This document shows, piece after piece, positions 24,001 through 29,932 of a stretch of 64,000 nt of DNA; the first letter of the stretch is position 1; each line of letters begins with the position of its first letter. The DNA is from Cristatella mucedo. Taxonomy: Eukaryota; Bryozoa; Phylactolaemata; Cristatellidae. The notes beneath the pieces are model-generated. The model saw only the letters and a list, made by a program, of their open reading frames with translations. It was not told the DNA's origin and did not search any database. The translations under genes were made by a program, and so were the position numbers. Location: assembly GCA_009760855.2 (NCBI GenBank), contig WPIO01000178.1:163501-227500 (forward strand), written 5' to 3'.

Positions 24001-26496
24001 AACAGAAGCTTTTCCTCTGCAGGCCATAGCAACTGTGGAACTCGCTTTCACAGTTCCTATGCAGCGACATGCACTCTCCTGCTTCCGACTATGGCACATC
24101 CTTTACAGCCGTCCTGAGCTGCTACTTCCATGCTACTCACTACCTCAACTGCCCACCTGACTCAGCTATGCTTGCTTTATCTTTGTTGTGTGAGATTAAG
24201 TCTGTTAGCTACCGAATGCATACCGAAAGCCGCTTAGGCTGTGAGTTCGCTGCACAGGATTCGGGCTGCTAACGACAAGGACCAAAAGGCATCCTTCTGA
24301 ACAACAGTCATTAAAGGCACAGCAAATTTCTCAAGTCCCGCTCAGAGACAGAAAACTCGACTATGGTATGGTGTAACACCCCAGAAGCTGAACCGAGTGA
24401 GATATACACAGCATGAGACAGTTAACCTCAGAAAAAGAGAGATCCTGTACCCACGACGTCTGCAGTCTTTCTATCTAGTGTCTTCTCTGGCTCTCCATCA
24501 TTGCTATTTCAGTTTGCCATCGGATGGCTGCTCCAGCTAGCAGCAGCTGGACAAAAGCCCCAACACTCCAAACTGGCCAGAAGGTCTGATGCCGGGCCGG
24601 TCGTAGCTATTATCATCGATCAACTCCCTTCAAGATTGATGTACCTCCATCTGTTGGCAGCCGTAGGCCTAGGTGAGCCGTGATCGCACACTAGGTAAGG
24701 CGGTTGCTTTCACGACCTCGGTCGTGAGTTCGATTCCTGCGGTGGGTGATTCTTTATCGTCACTGCAAGCGGTGGTGATAGCCGTAAAGGCTCTACTGTC
24801 GCTATACAAAAAGAGGCTGTTTAATCAGCTAGGATTGATGAGCCGTGACGGCACACTAGGTAAGGCGGTTGCTTTCAAGACCTCGGTCCCGAGGTCGTGG
24901 GTTCGATTCCTGCGGTGGGCGATTCTTTATCGCCACTGCAAGCGGTGGTGATAGCCATAAAGGCTCTTCTGTCTCTATACAAAAAGAGGCTGTTTAACAA
25001 GGTGGGACTAGAATTTATTTAGGTGTGCTCGAAGCACGAACAGCATTCGGTGTTCAGTCAGTGGCCACCCACCCACATCACACCACTTCTCGCCGACCTG
25101 CACTGGCTCCCAGTCAAGCAATACATCGACTTCAAGGTTTTATCGTTCACTTTTAGGTCACTTCATTCTTTGGCTCAAGCCTATCTCTCAGATCTACTCC
25201 CCCACCAGGCCAAGCATCGTATCACCCACTTTTCGGAATCCAACAGTTTACCAATACCTCATACAAACCTCAAATCCTTTGGAGACAGTGCATTTAGTTC
25301 GTATGCTCTCAAAGCCTAGAACTCCCTCCCGACTTGCGTCAGAACGTCCCCTGAATTGACCACATTTAAAAAGAACTTAAAAACACCTATTTAGGACAGC
25401 ATTTAGTGGGTCCCTGTGATTCGTCCTGGATGTGCTTATGCGTGATGACACTGTGCATGCTGCCACTAACCACATTTGCATGCTGACCCTGTGCATGACC
25501 CTGTCACCCCCAACCATGTTATTTATGTTGTTTATCAAGCATGATATTACTCATCATTCAATCGCGATTCCCTTTGCAGCAAATGTAAAGCACCAAGAAA
25601 GAGATTGAGTTCTCTGAGGGCGCTTTATCAAGTGCATTATTATTATTAATATTACTCACACCTCACGAAACGAGCTGAAGAAAGAGCTGCACGGAGGCTC
25701 TAACTTTAGCACAGCTATGACACTATGACCTATGCTATAACCAGTGACACTTGAGCGATACAGTGTCTGCTTTTGCAACAGCGTCGCTGGCATGCAATTG
25801 AGCTACAGTTCATCATTTCCTCCATAATGTCAGAAGGAGCACTCCTCCAAGGGAAAAACATATGCCTACCAACACCGTGGGACTAGGGTCAGTCAACCAC
25901 CTTGATTTCACAGCCCAAGCTGGCATACGACTCCCAAGAAGTAAAACCTCGATAGTGACGGTCTCCGACAAAAAACCTACCTGATTTCCACCGACAGCTT
26001 CCCGAGACGGCCAAGCGTTTGGGAGGCTGTAAAAGAAAACCTCGTGGTACCAGCGGCTCGACCTGAACAACAGATGGCGTGCAGCCGAATGAAGGTCTGC
26101 GACCACACAAACCTAGGTGCTCATACGATCTTGCCTTTGCAATGACGGCTGCTTTGACGAGGAGATAGCAGGACACGTAAGTGAGCCAAGTACTGAATGC
26201 CAACAGCAGTGTGCCCAGCAATATGCCACACTGGAATGAAAGAGTGCATCGGACTGCCTGCTGCTATCCACGAGATCGGGTGTGGACGCTGCGCGCTGCG
26301 ACTGATGGTCTCGCGTGAGCGTGCACGCGAGCAGCGGCTACGGCTCCACAGCGAGACCCGAATGCGAAACGAGACTGCAGCTCAACTGCCTCACCTTCTG
26401 GAAGCAGAAGGGCATGACCAGAAGGCTCACTCCCACTATACTGTTGACCAGGTTGATGACAAGCGGCCAGTCTTGATGCTTCGGTGTTACGAACAT
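7210..26496 (-). CDS. SLC38A10: SLC38A10-like amino-acid transporter (gene span of exons 1-10)
   Basis: Multi-exon minus-strand gene for a polytopic membrane protein of the SLC38 (AAAP) family, most like SLC38A10, a neutral amino-acid transporter. Ten exons join in consistent phase: 26395-26496, 26113-26230, 16606-16865, 16325-16446, 12899-13001, 12534-12722, 10249-10378, 7769-7893, 7482-7605, 7210-7374; an eleventh lies at 2795-3009. Family landmarks in order: LVNSIVGVSLLVMPFCFQK (TM1), CGILLGTLLLAF, VAIFVVIGDLA, VSLPLSLQRD, CLPIFALSYACQ, FGYIAYWHLDINGNVLL, FPCRESLSSLL, EFILALTGATMGS. The chosen start (ATG 26496) gives an N-terminus of the usual SLC38A10 length. Between exons 2 and 3 about nine residues expected from the human protein are absent; a microexon may have been missed. 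Introns are crowded with SINE and LINE pieces. The assignment to SLC38A10 rather than another SLC38 is from remembered sequence; confidence is high for the family. Confidence 0.88.
7482..7605 (-). CDS. SLC38A10: SLC38A10-like exon 9 (last TM)
   Basis: Acceptor CAATAG, phase 0 in, phase 1 out (AAAG/GTGTGG). Encodes AVLICGVLTLCVSTHQTLFD, matching the last transmembrane segment, then the start of the hydrophilic tail (MSSQSTADVDETRVAK). Confidence 0.82.
7769..7893 (-). CDS. SLC38A10: SLC38A10-like exon 8
   Basis: TGTTTAG acceptor (phase 1). Encodes EFILALTGATMGSTVGFILP then PLLYLKVADQKPGPHDRRRAK; the LTGATMGS motif is a hallmark of the family. The GTGGGG donor after AAG is preferred because the loop length fits; a shorter exon ending at 7814 is also in phase. 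Confidence 0.85.
7894..10248. other. Intron 7 of the SLC38A10-like gene, no recognised element over most of it
   Basis: Holds a 77 bp tandem duplication (8969-9122) and a loose duplication near 9520-9590 (ATCGGCAACTAGCATC / ATCGGCACTTAGCTTC). No other coding or repeat signal is recognised. The open frame near 8450-8560 was rejected as an exon. Confidence 0.5.
8969..9122 (+). repeat. 77 bp tandem duplication
   Basis: Two head-to-tail units starting CGATGGCAGTTCACAAAACT; the copies differ by only a few substitutions, so the duplication is fairly recent. Confidence 0.92.
10249..10378 (-). CDS. SLC38A10: SLC38A10-like exon 7
   Basis: TTTTCAG acceptor (phase 0) and GTGAGT donor (phase 1). Encodes a hydrophilic loop (VSSHGDDHCSGNSLPHP), then SRLRGFTLFIILFSLIVAIV and FPN, matching the LRFKALTLSVVFG...ILIPN segment. 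The split codon G|TC restores the valine of PNVE in exon 8, which identifies the exon and its boundary. Confidence 0.9.
10950..11040 (+). repeat. Diverged D tail (LINE 3' end)
   Basis: ATCAAGTGCCCGGATTGAGG, then a GAGAGCACTATAAAAGAC region and an ATT-rich end; a decayed version of the LINE hairpin tail. Confidence 0.5.
11206..11272 (+). repeat. Diverged D tail
   Basis: TATAAAGTGCCGGGAAAGAG, then a TTTCCCTTACGGTACTTTTC hairpin side and TTATTAATATT. Confidence 0.55.
11640..11708 (+). repeat. D tail
   Basis: AAGTGCCAACGAAGAGATTT, then GTTCTCTCAGTGCACTACAC and an ATTATTATTAC tail. Confidence 0.65.
11816..11980 (+). mobile_element. SINE-A copy, near full length
   Basis: tRNA-like head (GATGGCACACTAGGTAAGGC as A box, GGGTTCGATTCC as B box) and the body through AAAAGAGGCTGTTTAATCAG. 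Plus orientation, antisense to the host gene, intron 6. Confidence 0.93.
12268..12419 (-). mobile_element. SINE-A subfamily B copy
   Basis: Same organisation as SINE-A but with a diverged head (B box GGGTTCGAATCG; GAGCGAGCCCCTCACGCTCG in the plus strand). Closest to the copy at 32461-32615. Lies 115 bp from exon 6. Confidence 0.85.
12534..12722 (-). CDS. SLC38A10: SLC38A10-like exon 6
   Basis: GGCAG acceptor and GTAGGT donor, both in phase 0. Encodes VGVFGYIAYWHLDINGNVLL, then LGFVLSMVLTFPLIVFPCRE and SLSSLLCQPA, matching the GNVL and FP..I.PCR..L..LL motifs of SLC38A10. Confidence 0.92.
12899..13001 (-). CDS. SLC38A10: SLC38A10-like exon 5
   Basis: CACAG acceptor and GTGAGT donor; completes the split codon from exon 4 to give ACQMQMFVIYESM, where the human protein has ACQSQVLPTYDSL. 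Continues PEPTLSRMKHVTFTGITLCM. A SINE-A copy lies 186 bp upstream in the preceding intron. Confidence 0.9.
13187..13355 (-). mobile_element. SINE-A copy with TTTA-type tail
   Basis: Full-length inverted copy; the adjacent AATAAATAAATAAAAATA (13167-13184) is its 3' tail on the minus strand. Same strand as the host gene. Confidence 0.92.
13360..14910. other. Intron DNA with unassigned open frames and a 19 bp triplication
   Basis: Between SINE-A and a D tail. Plus-strand frames near 13680-13830 (LFKQDLFIKLIDENVFQSIA) and a 164-codon minus frame at 13781-14275 look denser than chance, but no family is recognised. A related phrase (TTTTAAACCG / GGTTTAAAACCG) recurs at 13588, 14140 and 14174. Confidence 0.35.
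14327..14383 (+). repeat. 19 bp unit, three tandem copies
   Basis: Three perfect copies of AGGAGGAGCGGTGAGGGTC. Confidence 0.95.
14908..15010 (-). repeat. D tail with (AAT)n
   Basis: AATAATAATAATTCACTTGA, then the inverted hairpin end and GCGCTTTACATTTGCTGTAA. Confidence 0.85.
15015..15935. other. Intron DNA, nothing recognised
   Basis: No coding, RNA or repeat family recognised on either strand apart from a local duplication near 15370-15415 (GACGACCTCATCGA twice). Confidence 0.5.
15939..16109 (-). mobile_element. SINE-A copy, diverged
   Basis: Recognisable from end to end (CTAGCTGATTCAAACAGCAT through CCTTACCTAGTGTGCCATCG) with more substitutions than most copies; an older insertion. Confidence 0.88.
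16325..16446 (-). CDS. SLC38A10: SLC38A10-like exon 4
   Basis: Acceptor CGCTCAG and donor GTGAGT; phase 0 in, phase 2 out. Encodes IVVSSFPSLHANDW, then YAFECLPIFALSYACQ, matching the loop and TM that end in the SFACQ motif of SLC38A10. The joined FYVAIVAG/IVVSS is the same length as the human segment. Confidence 0.9.
16606..16865 (-). CDS. SLC38A10: SLC38A10-like exon 3
   Basis: Starts after CCAAG (phase 1) and ends GCC GGA before a GTGGGT donor (phase 0). Contains VAIFVVIGDLA and VSLPLSLQRD, both strongly conserved in SLC38A10. The start is the least certain boundary of the gene, because about nine residues present in vertebrate SLC38A10 are missing between exons 2 and 3. A truncated LINE tail (16903-16983) sits about 40 bp upstream of the acceptor. 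Confidence 0.85.
16903..16983 (-). repeat. D tail near exon 3 acceptor
   Basis: AATAATAATACATTTGCATG, then TTCAGAGAACTTAATCTCTT and TAGGCACTTTACATTTGCTG. Ends about 40 bp from the exon 3 acceptor. Confidence 0.75.
17235..17969. other. Intron 2 segment, one tRNA-like scrap
   Basis: Nothing recognised except a minus-strand tRNA-like stretch around 17800-17875 (GCAGGACTCGAGCCTGCGAC contains an inverted B box), probably an old SINE head. Confidence 0.35.
17970..18205 (+). mobile_element. SINE-C copy split by a D-tail insertion
   Basis: Head CTGGTTTAGCCAAGCGGTTA (A box) to ATGACCGAGG at 18040, then an inserted (AAT)n D tail (18041-18128), then the SINE-C body CCATATGTGAAACGCCTGAA onwards to about 18205. 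Confidence 0.75.
18041..18128 (-). repeat. D tail nested in SINE-C
   Basis: An (AAT)n run, then TGCACTTAATAAATCGCCCT and TCTTTCTAGGCGCTTTGCAT; truncated LINE 3' end inserted in the opposite orientation to its SINE host. Confidence 0.85.
18478..18566 (+). repeat. D tail
   Basis: CACGTGCCTAGAAAGAGAAT, then GTTCTCTTAGGGCATCATAC and an ATTACTATTGTTATTATTAC tail. Confidence 0.7.
19255..20460 (+). mobile_element. LINE fragment with RT fingers/palm sequence
   Basis: Encodes LLVLLDLSAEFDTINQFLFN, the conserved L.LLDLS.AFDTVDH motif of CR1/L2-like reverse transcriptases, later ILSNVIGACTAEMICTGRAD and C-terminal sequence to about 20460. A D tail interrupts it near 19455-19515. Multiple stops; inactive. 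Confidence 0.8.
19455..19515 (+). repeat. D tail inside LINE fragment
   Basis: ACTACGTTCTCCGAGGGCAC, then TATACACATGCATTACCATT and an ATT-rich end. Confidence 0.6.
20583..20645 (+). repeat. Diverged D tail
   Basis: GTGGTTACAAAGAGATTTTG, CTCTCTCAGGTTGCTATACA; the following 100 bp are CA-rich simple sequence. Confidence 0.45.
20830..21650. other. Intron 2 segment, nothing recognised
   Basis: GC-moderate stretch with an open plus frame at 21330-21617 that matches no family known to me; no repeat signature seen. Confidence 0.4.
21660..22310 (+). mobile_element. LINE C-terminus and 3' tail, interrupted by SINE-A
   Basis: Degraded LINE C-terminal sequence (..SPTCTGYQSSNVSTSMF..) runs to about 21949. 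A SINE-A (21950-22116) intervenes, and the LINE resumes at ACAAATCTCAAATCCTTTAG (the NLKSF..RAFSSYAPKAWNSLP segment), ending in the hairpin tail. Confidence 0.8.
21950..22116 (-). mobile_element. SINE-A inserted in a LINE
   Basis: Full inverted copy, little diverged, with LINE sequence contiguous on both sides, so it is younger than that LINE fragment. Confidence 0.93.
22195..22423. repeat. Large palindrome of two inverted LINE tails
   Basis: Left arm 22195-22298 and right arm 22322-22423 are near-perfect inverted complements (AAACTTGATATTATAATTAT against ATAATTATAATATCAAGTTT), separated by about 23 AT-rich bases. Each arm is one LINE 3' end, joined tail to tail. Confidence 0.93.
22629..22775 (-). 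mobile_element. SINE-C copy
   Basis: ATATAATTCATTTGCATAGT end, body CACACGCTTCACATATGCTC, B box GGGCTCGAGCCC and A-box region ending CACTGGGCCAAACCAG on the plus strand. Confidence 0.85.
22780..23355. other. Intron 2 segment, nothing recognised
   Basis: No gene or known repeat seen; ends in a short local duplication (CACTAGCACTGCAGT at 23331 and 23350). Confidence 0.45.
23360..24290 (+). mobile_element. LINE (family 1) RT thumb to C-terminal end
   Basis: A 160-codon open stretch includes LSRMSANSFKLNDDTTKLLL, then ARNLRVVFDSCLKFESFVKK and LTSSLVLSRLACCSSLL, classic for CR1/L2-like RT ends. The C-terminus ends YRMHTESRLGCEF, a signature shared with the copies near 29800, 32990 and 49050. Stops follow the first block. 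Confidence 0.85.
24673..24998 (+). mobile_element. Tandem dimer of SINE-A
   Basis: Two full copies in direct orientation, 24673-24830 and 24839-24998, separated by GATTGA. The first lacks about 8 bp between the A and B boxes (ACCTCGGTCGTGAGTTCG), shortening the palindrome found there in other copies. Confidence 0.95.
25040..25655 (+). mobile_element. LINE (family 2) C-terminus with complete 3' UTR and (ATT)n end
   Basis: Encodes HITPLLADLHWLPVKQYIDF, then LKSFGDSAFSSYALKA and FKKNLKTPI, followed by about 170 bp 3' UTR, TTTGCAGCAAATGTAAAGCA, the hairpin AGAAAGAGATTGAGTTCTCT and (ATT)n. This copy links the free-standing D tails to their parent LINE. Confidence 0.88.
25660..26112. other. Intron 2 proximal segment
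   Basis: No element recognised; borders exon 2 of the SLC38A10-like gene. Confidence 0.5.
26113..26230 (-). CDS. SLC38A10: SLC38A10-like exon 2 (TM2)
   Basis: Flanked by a TTCCAG acceptor and a GTTTGT donor; phase 0 in, phase 1 out. Encodes CGILLGTLLLAFSTWLTYVS followed by CYLLVKAAVIAKARSYEHL, matching TM2 and the following loop of SLC38A10. The next assigned exon lies 9.2 kb away. Confidence 0.88.
26395..26496 (-). CDS. SLC38A10: SLC38A10-like exon 1 (start, TM1)
   Basis: Coding exon from ATG at 26496 to a GTGAGG donor. It encodes 34 residues, including DWPLVINLVNSIVGVSLLVM, the first transmembrane segment with the SIVG motif typical of SLC38 proteins. An acceptor-like TTCCAG lies just upstream of the ATG, so a 5' UTR intron is possible. 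Ends in phase 0. Confidence 0.88.
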
Positions 26497-26499
26497 CGC

Positions 26500-27000
26500 A
26501 CTGGAACGACGCGAGAACGGTCGACGCTGCGTGACACGGCGAGCGACGTGAGTCGCCAGAGTCGACGGCAGGCCAGAGAGGGCTCTCGAGCGGCAGCGGT
26601 CGAGCGAGCGCTACTTACTAGCGGCGACGGCTCATCGCTCGTTCACAGCTGAAGGATCATGCAGCTGATCGCTCGGGACGGACACGCGAGCCACCGGTGA
26701 ACTTGCGACGCAGCCTGCGCGAGGCGCCCGGCGGCGTCGAGCGCCCGCCGCGTGGCCAGACGGCGATCGGCCGGTAGATCGAGGTCTCTCGGCCGCTGCA
26801 GCTCGCCCGCTGATACGGCGAAGCGCGCGCCAGCGGGCGTCAGCGAAGCGCTGAGGAAAGCAGCTCAAATGATGACACGCTAGCGGCGGCTCGCCCGCAG
26901 CGGCAGCCGCGCAGCGAGCGCCGATTGCGAGCCAGCCGCACGGCAAGCCGAGCTCTCAAGCGCGCCAGGCCTCACCGTATGTTTAATTCATTTTCGGGCG
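26500..27000 (-). promoter_or_regulatory. GC/CpG-rich 5' region of the SLC38A10-like gene
   Basis: Sharp rise in CpG density (CGCCCGGCGGCGTCGAGCGC and similar) immediately upstream of exon 1 on the minus strand, as expected of a CpG-type promoter and first non-coding exon. No TATA box identified. Confidence 0.5.
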
Positions 27001-29280
27001 GTCAAAAGATAGCCCAACATATGAATCCGAAAGTCTGACCGGGCGTGGCGAGCTTATTGCTTTGTGCTGCGGAGCGCTACCGGGCACCACGAGCCGTCTA
27101 AAGGCGCTCGAAATACCCGCGAACCAGCAGCGTCAACAAGACGCCACGGTCGTGGCGACTGGGGCATCCCTTGATGACGTCGCTAGCCCGGCATAGCGGC
27201 GGAAGTGCTTTAAAGTGAGATGGAGCATACTTCCTACCACTAAATAAAATTTTAAACACAATTTAAAGAATTTTAGGTCTCTTATTTTTGGCTGCAGAAT
27301 CGACCAGAATAGTTCAGAGGTAACGGCGGGCTTTATGGAAAAGCCCGGCCGAGCGGACATGCTGCCGCCAGACCGACGAACAGTCCGTCGGCGACCTCGA
27401 CCCAGCGCTTTCTTTGAGAATTAGGTGAGTTGTCGCTTTATGCAAATGAACCGTGCTCCAACAGTCGATTTTAGACCGCTTTGCGTGCGTTTGAGAATTG
27501 TGTGGCATTTTGGCCGAGTCGGACACGCCGCTGGCACCTTTTTGGGTGGCGCGAACCTGACTAAATTGTGCATCGATTAGCGCGCTCGTATCTTAGCGCG
27601 ACTGGCCGATGGCTTTACGACCGCTCGGTGCACAGTGGGTAGTGGTGCGCAGACTGCTGCCAGCCTCCACGCCGTCTGCTCGCTTCGCAGCGCTCCTGTT
27701 GCGATAGCTGCTGTCCCGGGCGTCGCTCGGTTTCGGGTCATTTCCCGCCGAGAGTGCTGCGCGAGGCAGTAGCGTACGCGGCGAGTCGGTCGGCGCGATC
27801 GATTGCCTGCGGATTTGTGCATGCCCACTCACCGTACGCCTGGCTACCGTTGGGTGGCGATCCGTCATGTGAAAAGCGCTACAAATTACTACCGTCAAGC
27901 TTCATGCATCCAGGTAAATCGGTCTCCTGCATCTCGTGCACGCGATGGTGCACGCACTCTCCCGGGACGGTGCGCCGCGATAGTACTAGACGTCAAAAAG
28001 TGTTTTCCTCGCAATTCATGCTTTTCGTTATCTTCAAAAAGCCGCTTCCTGCCAATTTTTTCAAGAGACCTGGACAAAAAAAGCCCAGAGCCTCATGACG
28101 AGGGGATGAGTACCGTATGCTGGAAGTCTGTGTTTGATTGAGTACCATCCATGACGACGCCAATGGATAAGAGAATGCATGATTAGTCTTGGGTTGACGA
28201 AGCTCGTGTAAAGTGCCGAGAAAGAGATTGAGTTCTCTGAGGGCGTTTTATCAAGTGTATTATTATTATCGATGGTAAAACATGCAGGCATAAAGGGGGT
28301 CGGATAAGTTTTGGTCCTCGTGCTCATGAGCCACTCGGCGCATCGAGACGTCTCTGTTTGTGAGTCTCAAACTTCCTCATGCAATCTTCTAAAAGCGCCT
28401 GAGTTGTGTCCCCACTATTTTCCCATTTTTTACAACTGAAATGAACTACACTAGTACGTGTCATAAACGTTTTTCGAGTAACCTACTTTGCGAGCGAGAC
28501 CATTAACAATGCAGCAATGCCCTTGCGAACTGCTTATTAAATGTTTCGAGAAGTTTTAGTATTTGCTAGCCCTCTAATGTGCGCAGCGTCGGTTCAAAAG
28601 CTATTACAATCTTGGCTGCAGGATTGTATTTAACATGCACACGGTACGTACTAGACAGGTAAAGGGGCCGGCAGGCTCCGGCTTCCTCAACCTATCTGAA
28701 GAGGTGTCAGGTGGCTTGCCATCTGATGTGCCCCTTTCAACTTTGTATGCTTGGCCGAGGTCTGGGCAAGGCCAGGGCCTAGCCACTTTCGTGGCTTGAT
28801 GCTGTCCCCGGTGTACACAGTAGAGTTGGAGTAACGATCGATGTTATGTCTCGTTGGATGGCTACAGCAGACAGGTTTGCGCAGTAGCTGTGACGTCGTC
28901 TATTTAGAGTGGCTCAAGTGCGCATGCAAGGCAGTAACAGGGAAACCGGCATTTCCAGATCCTGGAGATGTGGCCTGATCCAGGGTCGGAAAAAACGTCT
29001 GATCTTTCACCAGCGTTTCGCCCACCCCAGCCGCCTTGTCCTCAGGCATCTGTTCTGACCATGGACCGTGATAGATAACTCTCGCACGAGGTCGTGACAT
29101 GCCTATTGTTGGTGTCTGCGTCGCTTTGTCACTCAAATCATATTTGCACCCCTGATTTACACCCTGGGTGCTGCCCGGCAGGGCTGCAGGCCGCTAGCTT
29201 ACCCCCTGCCCCCACTCTCTTTCAAGCCTGAGTGCTGCCAGTGGGTGTGGCACTCGGTGAGCAGTACGTACTATGGTTCG
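27000..29280. other. Intergenic region between SLC38A10-like gene and ORC4
   Basis: CpG-moderate to 28,100, then ordinary. Contains a D tail (28206-28270). Several short open frames on both strands, none recognised. No clear promoter for ORC4 was identified. Confidence 0.45.
28206..28270 (+). repeat. D tail
   Basis: GTAAAGTGCCGAGAAAGAGA, TTGAGTTCTCTGAGGGCGTT, ATCAAGTGTATTATTATTAT. Confidence 0.85.
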
Positions 29281-29865
29281 TGGCCGCCAGATACAGAGTA
29301 AAGTTCTTATACTGACCCACAAGGCCCACCACGGCTTGGCTCCTTCATACCTAGCTGAACTGCTGCACCAGCTTCAGCCTCCTCCCATCCTCTGGACAGA
29401 CAATACATTAGCTGTTTCATTCCTCTGCTAATAATAATAATGCACTTGATGAAACGCCCTCAGAGAACTCAGTCTCTTTCTAGGCGCTTTGCATTTGCAG
29501 CAAAGGAAACACGATCGAATGGTGAGTGGTATCGTGCTTAATAAATAACATGAATAACATGTTTAGGGGTGACATGCACAGGGTCAGCATGCTAAAAGAT
29601 CGTTGGCAGCAGAAGCTTTTGCTCTGCAGTTCCTAGACTGTGGAACTCACTTCCACAATTCTTACTCTACGACAGCTGCTCTCCTGCTGCCGATTGTGGC
29701 GCTACTCCCATGCTACTCACTATCTCGTCTACCCTCCTGACTCAGCTGTGCTTCTCACTGTTTCTTTGTTGCATGAGATTAAGTCTGTTGGCTACCGCAT
29801 GCCTGCCATAAGCCGCTGTGGCTTTGAAGGAACTATAGAAAGCACGCCTGCACGAAACCCGCGCA
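29280..29865 (+). mobile_element. LINE (family 1) C-terminus split by a D tail
   Basis: Plus frames give HGLAPSYLAELLHQLQPPP, then after a D tail (29428-29600) resume with CSS.TVELTSTILTLRQLLS and end EIKSVGYRMPAISRC, the family-1 C-terminal signature. Broken frames. Lies directly upstream of ORC4. Confidence 0.82.
29428..29600 (-). repeat. Long D tail inserted in LINE
   Basis: AATAATAATAATGCACTTGA, the hairpin end, then GTTTAGGGGTGACATGCACA as in 3594-3770 and 60566-60735. Confidence 0.88.
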
Positions 29866-29932
29866 GTCTTTGTGGAGATGCATTCGATGCATTGTATATT
29901 GCAGGAAGGACAACGTGTTGTTGTCAGCTAAC

